Part shown: positions 1 to 8,438 of the stretch, one piece after another
How positions within the stretch are numbered: the stretch's first letter is position 1
Layout of the letters: each line of letters begins with the position of its first letter
Assembly (NCBI RefSeq): GCF_900142625.1
Contig: NZ_FRBN01000007.1
Coordinates: forward strand, 91,028-155,027
DNA: 64,000 nt
DNA from: Roseovarius marisflavi
GTDB lineage: Bacteria > Pseudomonadota > Alphaproteobacteria > Rhodobacterales > Rhodobacteraceae
Reading direction: 5' to 3'
Notes under the pieces: generated by a model
Databases searched by the model: none
The model's input: only the letters and a program-made list of their open reading frames with translations
Told to the model about the DNA's origin: nothing
Program-made: the position numbers and the translations under genes

Positions 1-2
1 CG

Positions 3-503
3 ATAAGCCTGTTTGAATCAGGCGCCATCCTGCAATATCTCGCCCGCAAGACCGGTCGGTTTTACGGGTCGACTGAGCGCGACAGAATTGCAGTGGATCA
101 ATGGCTGATGTGGCAAATGGGCGGTGTCGGCCCGATGGCGGGTCAGGCGCATCACTTTCTCAAATATGCCCCGGCGATGGATCCGCCCCAAGACCTGCCC
201 TATGCCAAAGACCGCTATCGCAACGAGGTGGCGCGGCTTTATGGCGTGCTTGACCGGCAATTGGCCAGGACCGAATTCGCCGCCGGCGATTTCTTTTCGA
301 TTGCCGATATGGCGATCTGGCCCTGGGCCTCGCTTTGGGAAGGCCAGCAACAGACGCTGGAGGACAAACCGCATCTGGCGCGGTGGCTTGACATCGTTGG
401 CGCGCGCGACGGCGTGATCAAAGGGCGCGCCCTTGCCGCCGAGAAACGCCGCAATATTCAGGATAGCCGCAGTGCGCAGAACGTGTTGTTCAAGCGCCCG
501 TAA
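3..503 (+). CDS. Glutathione S-transferase family protein, 3' part
   Basis: The reading frame is open from the window edge, so the N-terminus lies outside. The first visible residues include FESGAILQYLARKTG, the end of the thioredoxin-like GST N-domain, whose E-S/G-A-I-L pair binds the glutamyl part of glutathione. An all-helical C-domain follows, with QWLMWQMGGVGPM and later an FSIADMAIWPW segment, the N-capping box typical of GSTs. This pattern is nearest to the YfcG/GstB-like (nu-class) enzymes, which act on disulfides or organic peroxides with glutathione. The substrate cannot be told from sequence. It is convergent with the next gene, and the two 3' ends overlap by about 14 bases. Confidence 0.85.
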   Translation: MSLFESGAILQYLARKTGRFYGSTERDRIAVDQWLMWQMGGVGPMAGQAHHFLKYAPAMDPPQDLPYAKDRYRNEVARLYGVLDRQLARTEFAAGDFFSIADMAIWPWASLWEGQQQTLEDKPHLARWLDIVGARDGVIKGRALAAEKRRNIQDSRSAQNVLFKRP

Positions 504-1140
504 CGGGGCGAATGGTGTCCTCGTCCGGGGAGTCGGGCGGCAAGACCATAAGCACCATGAACCAGTAGAATCCGTGCAGAAACAGCACGAAAATCGGCAT
601 CACGGTGATCCAGACCCCAAGCGATTCACTGCTGATCAGGATTTCATTCACCGCGATTACCATGGCCGCCACAAGCGCGTTGACCCGCAACAGGCTGACG
701 GTTTCGCAAACCGCCTCGCCCTCGGCGGTTGTCGGGGTGACGCGGGCCATCACTGCCCCCTCGCGGATCATGCCAAGCACCATGACCACCAAGAGGAACA
801 GCGCAACTGCGGTGACCGCGCGTTGTGTAAACAGCGGGTTGTTCAACCAAAGCTGCAAAGCCGAGACCGCAAGAAGAATGAAAACCGGCCAACGCAACAT
901 GCCCGTGCGCCCTGCCGTGGTCTGCTGAATGCTTTCGGCGGCCTGCGGCAGGTTGCGCCAGACCGCATAGGCCTGCGCGACCACGACCGACAGGACAAAG
1001 ACCTGGTCCTGCGGCACATTCAACCGCCCAAGCACGATCCAGAGGATCAGCATGATCACCACCGGCAACAGGTTCTGCGGCCGGATTGGCGGGATCGACA
1101 ACATCGCGGTCAAGAGGCGGGAGGAGGTGCGTTTTATCAT
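490..1140 (-). CDS. YciB/IspZ-like integral membrane protein, paralog 1
   Basis: A protein of 216 residues with about five or six hydrophobic segments. It shares a skeleton with the IspZ homologue two genes upstream: W-L-N-N-P-L-F-x-Q-R near the middle (W-F-N-D-P-R-F-F-K in IspZ) and A-V-N-E-I-L-I in the second half (V-L-N-E-L-I-W in IspZ). I infer a divergent member of the septation-protein-A/YciB family, in which the N-P and N-E motifs are conserved. The function of these divergent copies is unknown; canonical YciB proteins affect envelope integrity and division. It is transcribed with the similar gene upstream (82 bp gap) and its C-terminal tail is short and acidic. Confidence 0.6.
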   Translation of the reverse strand: MIKRTSSRLLTAMLSIPPIRPQNLLPVVIMLILWIVLGRLNVPQDQVFVLSVVVAQAYAVWRNLPQAAESIQQTTAGRTGMLRWPVFILLAVSALQLWLNNPLFTQRAVTAVALFLLVVMVLGMIREGAVMARVTPTTAEGEAVCETVSLLRVNALVAAMVIAVNEILISSESLGVWITVMPIFVLFLHGFYWFMVLMVLPPDSPDEDTIRPVTGA

Positions 1141-1222
1141 GCCTCAATCGGTACATGCCAAAAGCGGCAATTTATCGGCAAGGATGTGTGCTTTCCGCGA
1201 AACCTCGCGGCGATACCCCGGA

Positions 1223-1888
1223 TCACTGACGGTCCGGCGGGCCGAACGGGTATGTGAGATAAAGCAACATGCATTCAAGCGCGTGCATCACAATCCAGAG
1301 GAACGCCGCAAAGGTGATCCAGATCGACAAGCTGCCCTGCGCGATCAGGGCCTCGTTCACAGCCATCAGGCCAAGGCAGACCATGACCTTGACCATGACG
1401 TAATGCCGCCGCTGGCTATCGCACCATTCGGCTTCATCTTTGGGCGCGACATTATCCATGACCGCGCGGTTCCCGGCCAGCCCGATCACCATCAAAATCC
1501 CCCGCAGAAAGAGTCCCCCTGTCAGAACACGCTGACACAACAGCGGCTCGTTGAGCCACAGCAAAAGGCCAATGAGCCCGACGTGAAAGCCAAGAATGTA
1601 TGTCATCATTTTGGTCGCATAGGCAGAGGACTCTCTCTTGCCGAGACGCGCAAGGGCAGCGGGAAGATTGCCCCACATCAGTGCACTTAACACAATCACC
1701 TGGCTTAGAACAAAGGCGCTCAGGCCATAGCGGGACAAAACCGCGTCAAACGGCGCCAGTACCACCCAAGCCCCAAGCAGCACCACGCCGGGCCACACGA
1801 CCCGCAGCGGGACCGGCCAAATCACACTGATAAGCCCGTAAAGATGGATGAAAAACCGCATAAGCATACGGTCATTCCATCCGATCAC
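1223..1888 (-). CDS. YciB/IspZ-like integral membrane protein, paralog 2
   Basis: Up to 221 residues, strongly hydrophobic. It carries L-W-L-N-E-P-L-L-C-Q-R and M-A-V-N-E-A-L-I, the same two signature points as the neighbour downstream and as IspZ upstream. The GTG start at 1888 has a purine-rich AAAAGGGG box just upstream; an ATG at 1861 would give a shorter protein starting MRFFIHLYGL and is equally possible. It is the middle gene of three in tandem on the same strand, about 28 bp after ispZ. I read it as a diverged duplicate of ispZ; the role is unknown. Confidence 0.6.
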   Translation of the reverse strand: MIGWNDRMLMRFFIHLYGLISVIWPVPLRVVWPGVVLLGAWVVLAPFDAVLSRYGLSAFVLSQVIVLSALMWGNLPAALARLGKRESSAYATKMMTYILGFHVGLIGLLLWLNEPLLCQRVLTGGLFLRGILMVIGLAGNRAVMDNVAPKDEAEWCDSQRRHYVMVKVMVCLGLMAVNEALIAQGSLSIWITFAAFLWIVMHALECMLLYLTYPFGPPDRQ

Positions 1889-1915
1889 TTGGCCCCTTTT
1901 ATGGGCACAGGGCGG

Positions 1916-2533
1916 CTATTTCGAGGAACTGTCCGCCTCGTCCTCTTCGGTGGAATGATCGCGAAACAGCCTGGTCTGGGTCATGAAAAACAAGAAAATC
2001 GCCGCCGTCAGGCCGAAGGTCTTGAAATAGACCCAGATTTCCTCGGTCTGCGTCCGCCAGATCAACTCGTTCAGAACCGCCAGGCTCAGGAAAAAGAACA
2101 TCAGGCGACGCGTCAGGATCAGCCAGCCCTCGTTGGTGAGCGGCATCATCCCTTCCATCACGTATTGCAGGTAAGACCGCCCCTGCAAAAGGCCCCAGCC
2201 AAGAATGCCGCCAAACAGCAGGTAAATGATCGTCGGCTTCATCTTGAAGAATCTCGGATCGTTGAACCAGACCGAGAGCCCGCCAAAGACCACGATGATC
2301 ACCGCCGTGACCGCCTGCATCTTGGACAGATGGCCGGTAAGGTACCATAAAGCCCCCATCGAGATCAGGAACACCGGGATAAACCCGGCCGTCACCACGA
2401 CAAACCCCTCATACTCGGTGCCGCCAATGGTAAAGACGCGGCTCTTGAGCCAGAGATAGGCCACGAAGAAGGCGAGCACGGGGCCCATCTCAAGCGCGGT
2501 TTTTGCCCATGCGGGCGGTGATTTTTCGGCCAT
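1916..2533 (-). CDS. ispZ: Inner-membrane spanning protein YciB / septation protein A
   Basis: A 205-residue protein starting MAEKSPPAWAK; an in-frame ATG 15 bases upstream is less likely. Family hallmarks are the early LEMGPVLAFFVAY segment, WFNDPRFFKMKPTI in the middle, LTRRLMFFFLSLAVLNELIW and a final membrane segment with charged cytoplasmic tail (HSTEEDEADSSSK). YciB/IspZ is a five-helix inner membrane protein needed for normal septation and envelope integrity in several bacteria. The order ftsY, EamA transporter, ispZ on one strand is commonly conserved in Rhodobacteraceae. The two following genes look like extra copies. Confidence 0.88.
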   Translation of the reverse strand: MAEKSPPAWAKTALEMGPVLAFFVAYLWLKSRVFTIGGTEYEGFVVVTAGFIPVFLISMGALWYLTGHLSKMQAVTAVIIVVFGGLSVWFNDPRFFKMKPTIIYLLFGGILGWGLLQGRSYLQYVMEGMMPLTNEGWLILTRRLMFFFLSLAVLNELIWRTQTEEIWVYFKTFGLTAAIFLFFMTQTRLFRDHSTEEDEADSSSK

Positions 2534-2578
2534 CAGGATGTAACACACTCTGTTTCAGGTTCAGGGATGATCTTAGGT

Positions 2579-3481
2579 TCAGCCACCAAATTCAACTATG
2601 ACCGCGCCAGTCGCGATCAAAGCCATCAGGGCAATACGTCGCGGCCCCACGGTTTCGCGCAGCACAAGCCAGCCGATCAGGGCGGCAAACACCGTCGAGG
2701 TCTCGCGCAGCACCGCCGCCTCGCCCACCTTGTCGAGCCGCGTCGCCAGCATGATCGAGCCGAACGACATGAACGCCACCAGCCCGCCCGCCACCCCGCG
2801 CGCAATCAGCGGGCCAAAGGTTGGCCGCACGGGCATGCTGCGCCAGCGCAGATAGGCAAGCACCGGCATGAACAGGCCGTCGAGAAAGAAAAACCAGGCC
2901 AGAAAGGTGAACGGATTGGCCGTGGCACGAATGCCGTAGGCGTCATAGGTGGTGTAAAGCGCCACAAAAAGCCCGGTCACCACCGCCAGCCCAAGCGCCA
3001 GAGGCATGGTATCGCGGTTCAGCGTTAGCGTGCGCAGGTTGTAAACTGCCAACCCGTAAATCCCGATCAGAAGCACGCCAATCCCCATCCACTGGATCGC
3101 AGTAAAGACCTCGCCAAACAGGAAATAAGCGCCAATCACGGTGAACAGCGGCCCGGTACCGCGCACGACCGGATAGACCACCGTATAGGCGCCCTTGGAA
3201 TAGGCCAGCCCCTGAAGCAGCTTGTAGAGGGTGTGGATCACCAGAACCCAGCCGAAAATCGGCCACATATGCGGCTCGGGCCAGGGCACGACAAAAAGCG
3301 CGAAAGGCGCGGCCATGGCGAAATAGGAAAAGTCGATCACGCCGCGACTAAGCCAGGGATCATGCCGCCCCTTTTGCAACGCGCCGAAAATGGCATGCAG
3401 GAAGGCCGCCGAGAGCGCCAGCGCCATCGCCAGATGTCGCCCGGCCTCTGTTCCCTCGAGGGAAATGAGCCAGTCGCTCAT
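2579..3481 (-). CDS. EamA/DMT-family transporter
   Basis: 300 residues from MSDWLISLEGTEAG; a longer frame upstream translates the GC-rich repeat at 3501-3552 and is rejected as coding. Ten hydrophobic segments form two EamA repeats. The first ends near YPVVRGTGPLFTVIGAYFLFGE and the second near LRETSTVFAALIGWLVLRE, the P/R-x-x-x-x-F-x-x-x-x-G-x-x-x-x-x-E signature of the drug/metabolite transporter superfamily. The substrate is not predictable. It sits between ftsY and ispZ on the same strand. Confidence 0.82.
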   Translation of the reverse strand: MSDWLISLEGTEAGRHLAMALALSAAFLHAIFGALQKGRHDPWLSRGVIDFSYFAMAAPFALFVVPWPEPHMWPIFGWVLVIHTLYKLLQGLAYSKGAYTVVYPVVRGTGPLFTVIGAYFLFGEVFTAIQWMGIGVLLIGIYGLAVYNLRTLTLNRDTMPLALGLAVVTGLFVALYTTYDAYGIRATANPFTFLAWFFFLDGLFMPVLAYLRWRSMPVRPTFGPLIARGVAGGLVAFMSFGSIMLATRLDKVGEAAVLRETSTVFAALIGWLVLRETVGPRRIALMALIATGAVIVEFGG

Positions 3482-3500
3482 GCGCGATGCACCTCGAAAT

Positions 3501-3582
3501 GGGGGGCCAGCCCCCCAAACCGCAGGCAAAGTTGGGGGGCCAGCCCCCCAAACCCCCCGGGATATTTCAGGCAAGAAGAAAC
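3501..3582 (-). repeat. 3'-end element E1 after ftsY, with a duplicated 19-bp hairpin
   Basis: Read on the minus strand just after the ftsY stop: TTTCTTCTTGCC, then AAATATCCCGGGGGG, then two hairpin units. On the plus strand the unit GGGGGGCCAGCCCCCCAAA occurs exactly twice (3501-3519 and 3534-3552). Each unit is an inverted repeat with a very short loop. The layout matches the elements at 8392-8431, 11317-11368, 13518-13587 and 57396-57465. It probably acts as a 3'-end or terminator element; this is inferred from position only. Confidence 0.7.
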
Positions 3583-3596
3583 AGCAGCGCGGGTCG

Positions 3597-4856
3597 TCAT
3601 TCGCGCTCGAGGCCGGTCAGGGCGGCGGCGAAATCTTCGGGGTCGAACGGGGCCAGATCGTCGATCTGCTCGCCCACGCCAATGGCATGGATCGGCAGGC
3701 CGAACTTATCCGCCAGCGCCACGAGGACGCCGCCGCGCGCGGTGCCGTCAAGCTTGGTCATCACAAGCCCCGAGACATCGGCCAGCTTTTGAAAGATTTC
3801 AACCTGGCTGAGCGCGTTTTGCCCGGTCGTGGCATCAAGCACCAGAAGGGTGTTATGCGGCGCGGTCGGGTCTTTCTTGCGAATGACGCGGACGATTTTC
3901 GACAGCTCTTCCATCAGGTCGGCGCGGTTTTGCAGCCGACCGGCCGTGTCGATCATCAAGAGGTCAGCCCCATCGGCCTCAGCCTTGGTCATTGCGTCAA
4001 ACGCGAGGCTCGCCGGATCGGACCCTTCGGGCGCGGTCAGCACCGGCACCCCGGCGCGCTCGCCCCAGACCTGAAGCTGTTCGACGGCGGCCGCGCGAAA
4101 GGTATCCCCAGCCGCGATCATCACCGATTTGCCCGCCGCCTTGAACTGGCTCGCGAGCTTGCCGATCGTCGTGGTCTTGCCAGAGCCATTGACGCCGACC
4201 ACCAGCACCACCTGAGGGCGGTTGGGATAAAGCGGCATCGGGCGCGCGACCGGCTCCATGATGCGGGTGATCTCGGCGGCCAGAAATTGCTTGATCTCTT
4301 GCGAAGACAGGCGCTTGCCCATCCGCCCCTCGGCCATATTGGCGGTCACGCGCAGGGCGGTATCGACGCCCATATCGGCGCTGATCAAAAGCTCTTCAAG
4401 CTGTTCCAGCATGTCGTCGTCAAGCGCACGGCGGGTGACGGCAGGCTTGTCGCCCCGCCCCAGAAGGCGCCCCAAAAGGCCCGGACGTGCCGCCGCGGGC
4501 GCGGGTTCGGGAATCTCCAGCGGTGTGGGCGGCGTGGTTGCCTCGCGGGGGGCCTGCGGCACTTCGGCAGGGCGCTCGACGGGGATTTCGACCGGCGGGG
4601 CCTGCGGCACCTCATCAGGGCGCGGCGGAAGTTCGCGCGGCGCCGGCTCGGGATCGGATGGCGGCGGGACCGGGATGGGTGTCGGTTCTGGCTCTGGTCG
4701 CGGTTCAGGCTCTGGCTGAGGCTCGGGCGTAGGTTCAGGCGTGGTCGCCTCGGCGGGCTCTTCAACGCCACCGTCTTCGACAATCGCGTCCAAACCCTCT
4801 TCGAGTTTCGAAGAGGATTTGAACAGCCGTTCCTTGAGTTTCGAGAAAAACGCCAT
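3597..4856 (-). CDS. ftsY: Signal recognition particle receptor FtsY
   Basis: 419 residues from MAFFSKLKERLFKSSSKLEE; an in-frame ATG ten codons upstream lacks support. The N-terminal part is acidic and proline/glutamate-rich (PEPTPEPQPEPEP), the membrane-associating A domain. The NG GTPase domain follows, with P-loop GVNGSGKTTTIGKLA, then DTFRAAAVEQL, LMIDTAGRLQNRADLMEEL, TKLDGTARGG and the closing G-V-G-E-Q-I-D-D-L-x-P-F-D-P-E-x-F. FtsY binds Ffh at the inner membrane to hand ribosome-nascent chains to SecYEG. A 3'-end element lies directly downstream. Confidence 0.97.
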   Translation of the reverse strand: MAFFSKLKERLFKSSSKLEEGLDAIVEDGGVEEPAEATTPEPTPEPQPEPEPRPEPEPTPIPVPPPSDPEPAPRELPPRPDEVPQAPPVEIPVERPAEVPQAPREATTPPTPLEIPEPAPAAARPGLLGRLLGRGDKPAVTRRALDDDMLEQLEELLISADMGVDTALRVTANMAEGRMGKRLSSQEIKQFLAAEITRIMEPVARPMPLYPNRPQVVLVVGVNGSGKTTTIGKLASQFKAAGKSVMIAAGDTFRAAAVEQLQVWGERAGVPVLTAPEGSDPASLAFDAMTKAEADGADLLMIDTAGRLQNRADLMEELSKIVRVIRKKDPTAPHNTLLVLDATTGQNALSQVEIFQKLADVSGLVMTKLDGTARGGVLVALADKFGLPIHAIGVGEQIDDLAPFDPEDFAAALTGLERE

Positions 4857-4926
4857 GCAGCCTCCGATCCGCGTGTTAAACCTCACCTAATGCGGATCGC
4901 AGGGATATGGAAGCCTTGTAGCGCGA

Positions 4927-6612
4927 TCAAACCTCGTCTGGGAAATGCTTCATGGTAAGGCGAATCGGGTTCGGCGCCGCCTGTCCCAGACCACAGATCG
5001 AGGCATCGGCCATCGCCGTACACAACTCCTCCAACAGCGGCTGATCCCAGGTATCGGCCTGCATCAGCTTGACCGCCTTTTCACAGCCCACCCGGCAGGG
5101 CGTACATTGACCACAGCTTTCATCCTCGAAGAACCGCAGCATGTTGAGCGCGGCCTGTTTGGCGCTATCGTGGTCCGACAGAACCACAACCGCCGCCGAA
5201 CCGATAAAGGTGCCATGCGGTTGCAGCGTGTCGAAATCCAGCGGCACATCATGCATCGAGGCCGGCAACAGACCAGAGGACGGGCCGCCCGGCTGATAGG
5301 CCTTGAGGGTGTGCCCATCGAGCATGCCGCCCGCCGCCTCGATGATATCGGTGATGGTCGACCCGGCTGGCAAAAGATGCACGCCGGGGTTTTTCACCCG
5401 CCCGGACACCGAATAAGAGCGCAGCCCCTTGCGGCCGTTCTTTTCTACGCCCGACAGGATTTCACCGCCCTCGCGCAAAACGCGCGTCACCCAATAGAGG
5501 GTCTCGACGTTGTTCACGAGTGTCGGACGATTAAAGATGCCGACCTGCGCCACGAAGGGCGGGCGATGGCGCGGCAAGCCGCGTTTGCCCTCGATGGATT
5601 CGATCATCGCGGATTCTTCACCGCAGATATAAGCACCCGCGCCGCGGCGCAGCTCGATATAGCCCGGCTCAACCTTAGAAGCGGCCTCCAGTGCCTTGAT
5701 TTCACGCTTCAAAATCTCGATCACGGCGGGATATTCGTCGCGCATGTAGATAAAGCAACGCTCGACTTCGACCGCCCAGGCCGCGATCAGCATTCCTTCA
5801 AGGAAAACATGAGGATAGCGCTCAAGGTAAAAGCGATCTTTGAAGGTGCCCGGCTCGCCTTCGTCGCCATTGACGGCAAGGTAACGCGGGCCTGCTTCGG
5901 CGCGCACAAAGCCCCATTTGCGACCCGAGGGAAAGCCCGCGCCGCCAAGGCCGCGCAGGCCAGAGGCGAGCAGGATCTCCTGAACGGTTTCAAAATCGCC
6001 ACCCTCGCGCAGCTCGGCCAGCTTGGCATAACCACCGGATGAGGAATACTCGGCAAACTCCTGATATTGCGGGATATGTGCGTGGGTTTCCCCTGCTGCA
6101 ATCGCCGCCTTTACCTTTTCAGGCGTGGCATGGTCGATATGGTGATGACCAAGCTCAAGCACCGGGGCCGTATCACAGCGCCCCATGCAGGGCGCGCGCA
6201 AAACCCGCACTTGCGACGCGTCAAGCCCATCCTCAAGCGCCTTTTTGAGAGCCTGCGCGCCGGCAAGCTCGCAGGACAGCGAATCACACACCCGGATGGT
6301 CAGCGCGGGCGGCGGGGTCTCGCCCTCTTTCACCACATCGAAGTGGGCGTAAAAGCTGGCAACCTCGTAAACTTCGGCCATGGAAATCCGAAGCTCTTCG
6401 GCAAGGGCGCGCAGGTGCGCCGCCGAGAGATGGCCGTATTCATCCTGGATAAGGTGCAGATATTCGATCAGCAGATCACGGCGATGCGGCCCCTCACCCA
6501 GAAGCGCGCGCACCTCTGCCCAGGGCTGATCTTCCAGCTGTCGACCCTTGGGCGTGTGACGGCCCTTGCCCTTGCCCGATTTCCAGACGCCCTTGCGCTC
6601 ATCCAGTGCCAT
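4927..6612 (-). CDS. fdsB: NAD-dependent formate dehydrogenase, fused gamma/beta (FdsG-FdsB) subunit
   Basis: 561 residues with two parts. Residues ~1-170 are a NuoE/FdsG-like thioredoxin-fold [2Fe-2S] domain, with VCDSLSCELAG and APCMGRCDTA giving the four Cys. Residues ~200-561 are the NuoF/FdsB flavoprotein: GLRGLGGAGFPSGRKW (NAD site), NGDEGEPGTFKDR (FMN), GAGAYICGEESAMIESIEG, and the [4Fe-4S] ligands in ESCGQCTPCRVGC plus a later SICGLG. Such subunits pass electrons from the molybdenum or tungsten formate dehydrogenase alpha subunit to NAD+. No alpha subunit is adjacent; the next gene upstream is divergent and unrelated. Complex I NuoEF is the alternative, but the fusion and the lack of nuo genes argue against it. 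Confidence 0.85.
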   Translation of the reverse strand: MALDERKGVWKSGKGKGRHTPKGRQLEDQPWAEVRALLGEGPHRRDLLIEYLHLIQDEYGHLSAAHLRALAEELRISMAEVYEVASFYAHFDVVKEGETPPPALTIRVCDSLSCELAGAQALKKALEDGLDASQVRVLRAPCMGRCDTAPVLELGHHHIDHATPEKVKAAIAAGETHAHIPQYQEFAEYSSSGGYAKLAELREGGDFETVQEILLASGLRGLGGAGFPSGRKWGFVRAEAGPRYLAVNGDEGEPGTFKDRFYLERYPHVFLEGMLIAAWAVEVERCFIYMRDEYPAVIEILKREIKALEAASKVEPGYIELRRGAGAYICGEESAMIESIEGKRGLPRHRPPFVAQVGIFNRPTLVNNVETLYWVTRVLREGGEILSGVEKNGRKGLRSYSVSGRVKNPGVHLLPAGSTITDIIEAAGGMLDGHTLKAYQPGGPSSGLLPASMHDVPLDFDTLQPHGTFIGSAAVVVLSDHDSAKQAALNMLRFFEDESCGQCTPCRVGCEKAVKLMQADTWDQPLLEELCTAMADASICGLGQAAPNPIRLTMKHFPDEV

Positions 6613-6839
6613 GCCATGTTCCTCAGCTAAAGTTACGCCAAGGAATACGGCCTGGCCCGTGCGCCTGCGAGATCAAAAGCGACATCCGCGCCCTCGGAAA
6701 CGTTGAAGCGGCGCAAAAACATCGAAATCCAGATGAATTCCCGCTGTTTTCCCGCCTTCGCCGCCGAGCTGCCCTATGTCCGCCTCAGATGCCGGGCTAT
6801 TGTGGCGGCACTGATGCAAGTTTCAACCGGGCCAAAAGC

Positions 6840-7898
6840 ATGATCCTCTTTGCCATTGCCACCAGCGTGCCGATGATCCTGATCGGGCTTGCCGCCACGT
6901 TTGGCGGCATCTGGGGCTTTTGTGCGGTTGGATATGTCACCGTTCTGGTGTTCCTGATGGACCGGCTGATCGCGCGCCCGATGCAGAATGCCGATCCCGA
7001 GGCCGAATTTCCCGCCGCCACATCCCTATTAGTGGGGCTTGGCGCGGCGCATTTCTCGGTGCTGGCCCTGGCCCTCTGGGCGGTGGCCGGGCAAAGCGGG
7101 CTTGGCGGCACCGAGCGGGCGCTGGTTGCCCTCGCAAGCGCGCTCGTGATGGGGCAAATTTCGCATCCCGTGGCGCATGAGCTTATCCATCAACGGCCAC
7201 GTGCTTTGCGCCTGATGGGACAGCTGATCTATAGCTCGATCCTGTTCGGGCATCACGCAAGCGCGCATCTGCGGGTGCATCATGTGCATGTCGCCAGCCG
7301 CAGTGACCCGAGCAGCGCACGCCCGGGCGAAGGCTTTTACCGTTACGCAGCAAGGGCATGGTCCGGGGCGCTCAAGGCCGGATTGCGCGCCGAGAGTCGG
7401 CTGCGCATGGGCCCCAACCGAGGCATCTTAGGCCACCCCTACACGCTTTATCTGGGCGTCGCCGCGCTCATGCTGGCCGGTAGCGCCATGATCTTCGGGG
7501 CGCGCGGGGTTGCCGCGCTTGGTTTTATCGCCGGTTACGCACAGCTTCAGATCCTGCTGTCGGATTACGTACAGCATTACGGATTGCGCCGCGCAATCCG
7601 CGACGGTGGGCGGCCAGAGCCGGTCGGCCCACAGCATTCCTGGAATGCGCCGCATTGGGGGTCGTCGGCGATGACATTGAACGCGCCGCGCCATTCGGAT
7701 CACCATGTCACGCCGGCGCGCGCCTATCCGGCGCTTCAGTTGCAGGCCGCAACCATGCCGATGCTGCCATATTCCCTTCCGGTGATGGCGGTGCTGGCAC
7801 TTGTGCCGCCCCTGTGGCGCCGAATCATGGACCCACGCGCGGCGCGGTGGCGCGCCCAAGATACATCTGGCGAGACGGCCCGCGATCTGGCAGTCTGA
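6840..7898 (+). CDS. AlkB-like membrane di-iron hydroxylase (alkane monooxygenase / desaturase superfamily)
   Basis: 352 residues from MILFAIATSVPM; the frame extends upstream to 6606, but that stretch is not membrane-like and overlaps the divergent fdsB start. Several membrane helices frame the histidine clusters of membrane-bound di-iron oxygenases: HELIHQ, HHASAHLRVHHVHV and NAPRHSDHHV, the last matching the AlkB-type third box. NAPHWGSSAMTLNAP is also typical of the AlkB family. The likely reaction is terminal hydroxylation of an alkyl chain or desaturation; whether alkane, fatty acid or another lipid is not visible, and no rubredoxin gene is adjacent. The small secreted protein follows after 4 bp. 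Confidence 0.8.
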   Translation: MILFAIATSVPMILIGLAATFGGIWGFCAVGYVTVLVFLMDRLIARPMQNADPEAEFPAATSLLVGLGAAHFSVLALALWAVAGQSGLGGTERALVALASALVMGQISHPVAHELIHQRPRALRLMGQLIYSSILFGHHASAHLRVHHVHVASRSDPSSARPGEGFYRYAARAWSGALKAGLRAESRLRMGPNRGILGHPYTLYLGVAALMLAGSAMIFGARGVAALGFIAGYAQLQILLSDYVQHYGLRRAIRDGGRPEPVGPQHSWNAPHWGSSAMTLNAPRHSDHHVTPARAYPALQLQAATMPMLPYSLPVMAVLALVPPLWRRIMDPRAARWRAQDTSGETARDLAV

Positions 7899-7902
7899 CC
7901 CA

Positions 7903-8295
7903 ATGCGAGCCTTGATTTTCTCTCTCACTCTGATCGGCCTTGGCGCCCCGGCGCAGGCCCAGATGACTGCCGCCGAATTTGATGCCTATACCCGTGGCCA
8001 CACGTTTTACTATGGTGCGGGCGGCGAGCCTTATGGCGGTGAGGAATACCTGGAAAATAAGCGCGTGCGGTGGTCTTTTCTGGATGGCAAATGCCAGGAC
8101 GGGCAGTGGTATGAAGAGGATGGGATGATCTGTTTCATCTATGAAAACCGTCCAGAGCCACAATGCTGGAGCTTTGAGCAGTCGGCCGGTGGGCTTGTGG
8201 CGCGCTTTGGCGGACCGCGCGCAATGGCCGAGCTTTACGAGGTGGAAAAATCAGACGAACCCCTGCTGTGTCTGGGGCCAGAGATCGGCGTGTAG
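7903..8295 (+). CDS. Small secreted protein of unknown function
   Basis: 130 residues starting MRALIFSLTLIGLGAPAQAQ, a Sec signal peptide with an A-x-A cleavage site, followed by MTAAEFDAYTRGHTFYY. The mature part has three or four Cys (GKCQDGQW, MICFIYE, PQCWSFE, LLCLG), suggesting two periplasmic disulfides, and repeated aromatic W/Y positions with F-L-D-G-K-C-x-D-G-x-W. I do not recognise a named family; similar short proteins with this core are common in Rhodobacterales. It starts 4 bp after the AlkB-like gene, so it is probably co-transcribed. Confidence 0.7.
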   Translation: MRALIFSLTLIGLGAPAQAQMTAAEFDAYTRGHTFYYGAGGEPYGGEEYLENKRVRWSFLDGKCQDGQWYEEDGMICFIYENRPEPQCWSFEQSAGGLVARFGGPRAMAELYEVEKSDEPLLCLGPEIGV

Positions 8296-8391
8296 CCTGT
8301 TATATTTCAACCAAAACTGAGGAGTTACCCAGAGAATTCGGGAATATTCTTACCCATATCGAACATTTCACCGCCACCCCCGCCTTGAGGG

Positions 8392-8431
8392 CCGGATGCC
8401 TCCGGCGGGAGTATTTTGGGAAAGATGAAAG
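8392..8431 (-). repeat. 3'-end element E2 after xseA
   Basis: On the minus strand, directly after the xseA stop, CTTTCATCTTTCCCAAAATA is followed by CTCCCG and a small hairpin CCGGA-TGCC-TCCGG (8392-8405 on the plus strand). Layout and orientation match the other 3'-end elements in the window. Confidence 0.6.
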
Positions 8432-8438
8432 TCGAAAA

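Noticed and set aside
433..1257. Long + strand open frame opposite the YciB-like gene
   Set aside because: Translation is His/Asp/Arg-rich low-information sequence typical of antisense frames in GC-rich genes.
3482..3574. N-terminal extension of the EamA transporter
   Set aside because: It would translate the 19-bp GC repeat into G-A-G-P-P units; the ATG at 3481 is the better start.
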